From Devosia sp. A8/3-2 (GTDB lineage: Bacteria; Pseudomonadota; Alphaproteobacteria; Rhizobiales; Devosiaceae), in the NCBI GenBank assembly GCA_025452255.1, contig CP104974.1, positions 1,613,001 through 1,677,000 of the forward strand: a stretch of DNA of 64,000 nucleotides. Reading direction: 5' to 3'. Numbering within the stretch: the first letter of the stretch is position 1; each line of letters begins with the position of its first letter. The position numbers and the translations under genes were made by a program. Positions 62,174-64,000 of this stretch are shown in pieces. The notes beneath the pieces are model-generated. The model was not told the DNA's origin. It saw nothing but the letters and a program-made list of their open reading frames with translations, and made no database searches.

Positions 62174-63749
62174 TTGACTGATTTTACTTCTCTGGGCCTC
62201 CCCGCCGTTCTGACCGACAGCCTCACCGCTGGCGGCTTCACTGTGCCCACCAAGATCCAGGCCCGGGCCATTCCCAAGCTGCTCGAGGGCAAGGACCTGA
62301 TGGGCATTGCCCAGACCGGTTCGGGCAAGACTGCCGCTTTCGGCCTGCCGATCTCGGCGGGTCTGCTGACCCTGACCGGCAAGGCACGCCCCATGACCAC
62401 CCGCGCTGATCCCGGCGCCGACGCGTGAACTGGCTGTGCAGATCGACGAAAATATCCGCAAATTCGCCGGCTCCAAGATGGCGCTGTCGACCGTGCTCGT
62501 GCTGGGTGGCGTGTCGCGCTACCACCGAGTGCAGAAGATCGCCAAGGGTGTCGACGTTGTCGTTGCTACCCCGGGTCGCCTCAAGGACCTGATGGATGAC
62601 GGCAAGATCAAGCTGAACGAAACCCGTTGGCTGGTGCTCGACGAGGCCGACCGTATGCTCGACATGGGTTTTATTGCCCCGGTCAAGCACATTGCCAAGG
62701 CCATCGGCCAGCGCCGCCAGACCATGCTGTTCTCCGCCACCATGGCGCCTGAAATTGCCGATCTCGCCAAGGGCCTGCTGAATGATCCGGTGCGTGTTGA
62801 TGCTTCGGTTGCCGGCTCCACCGTGGTCAAGATCGACCAGCGCGTGATCCTGTCCGGTGCCAAGGCCAAGCGCGGCGTGCTCAATGAGCTGCTGGCCAGC
62901 GAAACCGAAAACATGGAACGCGTGATCATCTTCTCGCGCACCAAGCATGGCGCCGACCGCGTCGCCAAGAATCTCGATCTCGATGGCCACAAGGCCGCGG
63001 CGATCCATGGCAACAAGAGCCAGAACGCCCGCCAGAATGCGCTCAAGGGCTTCTCCTCCGGCGATGTCCGCATCCCGGTGGCGACCGATATCGCCGCCCG
63101 CGGTATCGACGTGCCCGGCATCACCCATGTGGTGAATTACGAGCTGCCTGATGATCCGGAAAACTATGTGCACCGTATCGGCCGCACCGGCCGTAACGGG
63201 GCTTCGGGCATTGCCATCACGCTGTGCGATGGTACTGAGCGCGGCAAGCTGCGCGATGTGGAACGCCTGATCCGCCGCACGCTGCCGGTGTCGGGTGACC
63301 TGCATCTGGGCAATGATACCGGTGTTAATGAAGCACCGCGTTCGGCTTATAAGAAGCCTTCCGGTGGCCGTCCGGGTCCGCGTTCGGCCAAGAACCCGCG
63401 CCAGCCGCAGGTGGATCGTCGTTCGCCCGCCGAGCGTCGTCCGTTTGCTGAGTTCTCCAAGGATGCCGGCAAGGGCCAGTCCCATCACCAGCCGTCGGAA
63501 ACCCCGCGGGCGCGTCCGGTTGAAGCCGCTCGCACCCGTCCGGTCGAAGCCGCTCGCACCCGTCCGGTTGAAGCGCCGCGCGCTGCCCGGCCTGAGGGTC
63601 AGGTCAATCGCGTGCGTCGCGATCTGGAAACCGGCAAGCCCATCGGCGCCAAGCCCGACGCCAAGAAGCAGCGTTGGGGCAAAGCCCAGAAGGACGCGGC
63701 CCGCACCAATGGCCGCTCCAATGTGGATCGCCAGCGTGGTCGCGCATAA
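62174..63749 (+). CDS. DEAD-box RNA helicase, RhlE-like
   Basis: About 525 residues. Q motif FTSLGL...[10 protein letters not shown], motif I AQTGSGKT, Ia APTRELAVQ (after correction), [35 protein letters not shown]. The C-terminal tail is basic and low-complexity, with ARTRPVEA repeated in tandem (24-base unit, 63508-63570). The frame breaks near 62405-62415 (a lost CT and CCTGG read CCCGG). I take the TTG at 62174 as start, since upstream codons are unrelated. RYHRVQK at 62525-62529 has Arg for Gln (CCAGG read CCGAG). Confidence 0.85.
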
Positions 63750-63769
63750 AGCGCACGGAATCGGATATG

Positions 63770-63798
63770 AAAAGGGCGGCCCCAGTGGCCGCCCTTTT
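63770..63798 (+). terminator. Terminator after the helicase gene
   Basis: Perfect stem AAAAGGGCGGCC (63770-63781) / GGCCGCCCTTTT (63787-63798) with a 5-base loop. Confidence 0.9.
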
Positions 63799-63814
63799 GC
63801 TTTTGGAGGCAGCC

Positions 63815-64000
63815 ATGACGACCATCGCCATTATCGGACCGGGCGCGATCGGCGGGACGCTGGCCGCCCGGCTGGCGCAGGATTCGGCGCTCTCGGTGAC
63901 GGTCTGCGCGCGGACGGCGTTTGATGGATTGCGGGTTGAGACGCCGGCAGGGGTGATCACGGCCCAGCCGGACATAATCACCGATCCGGCCCGAGCCGGG
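63815..64000 (+). CDS. Ketopantoate reductase family protein, cut by window end
   Basis: First 62 residues only. TTIAIIGPGAIGGTLAARLA is the Rossmann NADPH motif of 2-dehydropantoate 2-reductase, followed by VTVCARTAFDGLRVETPAG. ATG after GGAGG. Pantothenate synthesis role or an unrelated paralog cannot be told from this part. Confidence 0.75.
   Translation, partial: MTTIAIIGPGAIGGTLAARLAQDSALSVTVCARTAFDGLRVETPAGVITAQPDIITDPARAG

Overview
The window looks like a stretch of a high-GC alphaproteobacterial chromosome, most likely Hyphomicrobiales and probably Devosia-like. This is inferred from chvE-gguAB, thuEFGKAB and smoEFGK-mtlK transport operons, HWE histidine kinases, EcfG-type and SigF-type ECF promoter motifs and an Irr-type iron box. 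I saw no rRNA, tRNA, CRISPR array, transposase, integrase or phage module. Most of the window is sugar and solute uptake genes plus envelope and redox stress genes.

Most longer genes are broken by one to three frameshifts or stop codons, although the pieces together give full-length, well-conserved proteins. Many breaks, and many replaced conserved Trp or Gln residues, sit exactly where CCTGG or CCAGG would be expected (read as CTCGG, CCCGG, CACGG, CCTCGG, CCGAG or CTGG). Intact CCWGG is very rare. I read this as systematic base-calling error at modified CCWGG sites plus homopolymer error, not gene decay. I therefore annotate whole gene spans and name the breaks.

Layout. 1-4847 (+): Crp/Fnr regulator (cut by the window edge), CHASE3 and GAF-PAS histidine kinases of the HisKA_2/HWE class, lipid kinase. 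4854-6300 (-): small general-stress membrane proteins with two EcfG-like promoters. 6331-12986 (-): transglutaminase, ATP-grasp/alpha-E fusion and a DUF2126 transglutaminase. 13069-22377 (-): polyol operon (SorC regulator, smoEFGK, mtlK, HAD phosphatase, FGGY kinase). 22393-23208 (-): GntR regulator, divergent from 23628-28972 (+), tandem chvE genes with gguA and gguB. 29114-30162 (+): MraY-like transferase. 30166-34462 (-): RND efflux pair. 34585-35415 (-): sulfurtransferase. 35508-39498 (-): ABC importer of the iron/polyamine type. 40028-45101 (+): Irr-box-controlled imelysin / di-heme / imelysin / DUF1513 operon. 45265-46785 (-): small accessory genes. 46846-54859: thuR (-) and thuEFGKAB (+) for disaccharide uptake. 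54914-58417: secreted protein, GlsB-like protein, 5'-nucleotidase, second ThuA-like protein. 58425-61826: ECF sigma/NrsF pair (-) divergent from a Met-rich secreted protein, cytochrome b and a molybdopterin oxidoreductase (+), with a matching promoter motif on each side. 62174-63749 (+): DEAD-box helicase. 63815-end (+): start of a ketopantoate reductase gene.
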